DNA from: Bacteroidota bacterium
GTDB taxonomy: Bacteria > Bacteroidota > Bacteroidia > Bacteroidales > VadinHA17
Direction: 5' to 3'
NCBI GenBank assembly: GCA_012729475.1
Contig: JAAYDB010000037.1
Coordinates: 1-53,296 of the forward strand
DNA length: 53,296 nucleotides
The position numbers and the translations under genes were made by a program. The first letter of the stretch is position 1; every line of letters starts with the position of its first letter. The notes under the pieces were generated by a model that was not told the DNA's origin, did no database searches, and saw only the letters and a program-made list of their open reading frames with translations. This document shows positions 52,457-53,296 of this stretch, in pieces.

Positions 52457-53296
52457 ATGAATTTTTTGATAAGAATATCGCGTATTATTGTTGGTCTTGT
52501 CTTTGTTTTTTCAGGTTTTGTAAAAGCAGTTGATCCGTTGGGATCAACATATAAGTTCATTGATTATTTCAATGCCTTTAATATGCCATGGCTTGAGCCG
52601 GCAGCCCTGCCCTTTTCCATAATTCTCAGTGGTTCCGAATTTCTCATCGGTATCTGCCTCTTATTATTCATCCAGAATAAACTGGTAAACTGGGGAGCTC
52701 TTATTTTTATGGGAATATTTACTCCTTTAACCTTATGGCTGGCACTTGAAAATCCGGTTCAGGACTGCGGATGCTTTGGTGATGCAATAATTCTAACAAA
52801 CTGGCAAACATTTTATAAAAACATTGTTATTCTGGTATTTGTAATAATTTCCTTTATTTACAAAGATACTATCAAACCCCGGATGTCACTTAAAACAGAA
52901 TGGATCATAACCATTGCCACAGGTCTGACCATTACCTTATTCTCATGCTACAACCTGAGACATCTACCTGTGATAGATTTCAGACCCTACAAGACCGGGA
53001 CCTATATTCCCGATGGTATGATAATACCCGAAGATGCACCGGCAAATATCTACAAACAGGATTTCACACTACTTGATACTATCAGCGGAAAAGAAATAAC
53101 CATAGACAGTGATGAATATATGAATGATTCTACTTACTGGATGACAGGTACCTCATGGATATTTATTTCATCATCTGATCCTGTATTGGTAAAAGCCGGA
53201 TATGTGCCACCAATTCATGATTTCAGTATAACATCACTCTCTGGGGAGGATATTACTGACCTGGTTCTCTCGGATCCGGGATATACTTTTGTTCTG
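52457..53296 (+). CDS. DoxX/MauE-family membrane protein of BT_3928 type, truncated by window edge
   Basis: The frame starts at ATG 52457 and remains open to the window end, 280 codons without a stop. The N-terminal half has four membrane helices (about 5-150) of the DoxX/MauE type with the family motif VQDCGCFGD. The second half continues with a fifth helix and a soluble region starting LLDTISGKEITIDS, as in the Bacteroidota BT_3928 family. MauE-like proteins are tied to disulfide or quinone redox. The neighbouring ATPase gene lies 101 bases upstream. Confidence 0.75.
   Translation, partial: MNFLIRISRIIVGLVFVFSGFVKAVDPLGSTYKFIDYFNAFNMPWLEPAALPFSIILSGSEFLIGICLLLFIQNKLVNWGALIFMGIFTPLTLWLALENPVQDCGCFGDAIILTNWQTFYKNIVILVFVIISFIYKDTIKPRMSLKTEWIITIATGLTITLFSCYNLRHLPVIDFRPYKTGTYIPDGMIIPEDAPANIYKQDFTLLDTISGKEITIDSDEYMNDSTYWMTGTSWIFISSSDPVLVKAGYVPPIHDFSITSLSGEDITDLVLSDPGYTFVL

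Noticed and set aside
1-53296. CRISPR array, tRNA, rRNA or transposase
   Set aside because: No regularly spaced direct repeats, tRNA-like cloverleaf, rRNA stretch or transposase motif was seen on reading; a covariance search would be decisive.

Overview
The window looks like chromosome of an anaerobic or facultatively anaerobic Bacteroidota, most likely order Bacteroidales. The evidence is TAnnTTTG promoter boxes, many Cys-lipidated secreted enzymes, a BT_3928-type DoxX protein, an AOC03_06830/Balon-type ribosome hibernation protein, a TorF-type porin, and anaerobe-linked heterodisulfide-reductase-like, NifX-like and ferredoxin-ATPase genes. I saw no rRNA, tRNA, CRISPR array, insertion sequence or prophage.

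Bases 1-13460 are a glycan-degradation locus. It holds the 3' end of a fucose-permease-like MFS transporter, two tandem Tat-exported divergent GH95-like proteins, a canonical GH95 alpha-L-fucosidase, a GH43-discoidin-Fn3 lipoprotein on the minus strand, a GH10 xylanase and a GH51 arabinofuranosidase. There is no SusC/SusD pair. A GH28 polygalacturonase (29.3-30.7 kb) and a GH3 glycosidase (31.7-33.8 kb) extend the theme. The inferred substrate is plant cell wall: arabinoxylan, pectin and fucosylated side chains.

Bases 13.5-22.6 kb carry a possible gene remnant, a small membrane protein, a single-HKD phospholipase-D protein, a zinc-ribbon miniprotein, a DevA/DevB/DevC/TolC-like exporter set, a YqaA-like membrane protein, an ECF sigma factor and an alpha/beta hydrolase-like protein. 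Bases 22.8-29.2 kb hold a membrane-anchored LytTR regulator, a DUF4405 membrane protein, a Gly/Arg-rich DUF5320 protein, an HD phosphohydrolase, a family-4 uracil-DNA glycosylase, an anti-sigma/Spy-like/Gly-rich EF-hand-like operon and a TorF porin.

Bases 30.8-41.1 kb include a metallophosphoesterase, DUF1846, an acyltransferase, the Balon-like factor, a type II P-type ATPase and a LapA-domain protein. At 41.2-43.8 kb an SmtB-type ArsR repressor precedes feoA and an unusual feoB.

Bases 44.2-52.4 kb are the most intriguing part. A DUF134 regulator, two NifX/ORP-family proteins around a DUF5320-like miniprotein, a DUF89 protein, a radical SAM enzyme, peptide deformylase, HdrC-like and HdrB-like subunits, a CoA-disulfide-reductase/NADH-oxidase-type flavoprotein and a MinD/Mrp ATPase with an inserted 2x[4Fe-4S] ferredoxin module all lie on one strand. 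I infer an uncharacterised anaerobic metallocluster and thiol-redox system related to the orange-protein (ORP) complex. Its first promoter shares a GAAC-N4-GTTC operator with the arsR promoter and with the DUF4405 and DUF5320/HD promoters about 20 kb away. That suggests one metal- or redox-responsive regulon. The window ends inside a DoxX/MauE-family gene.
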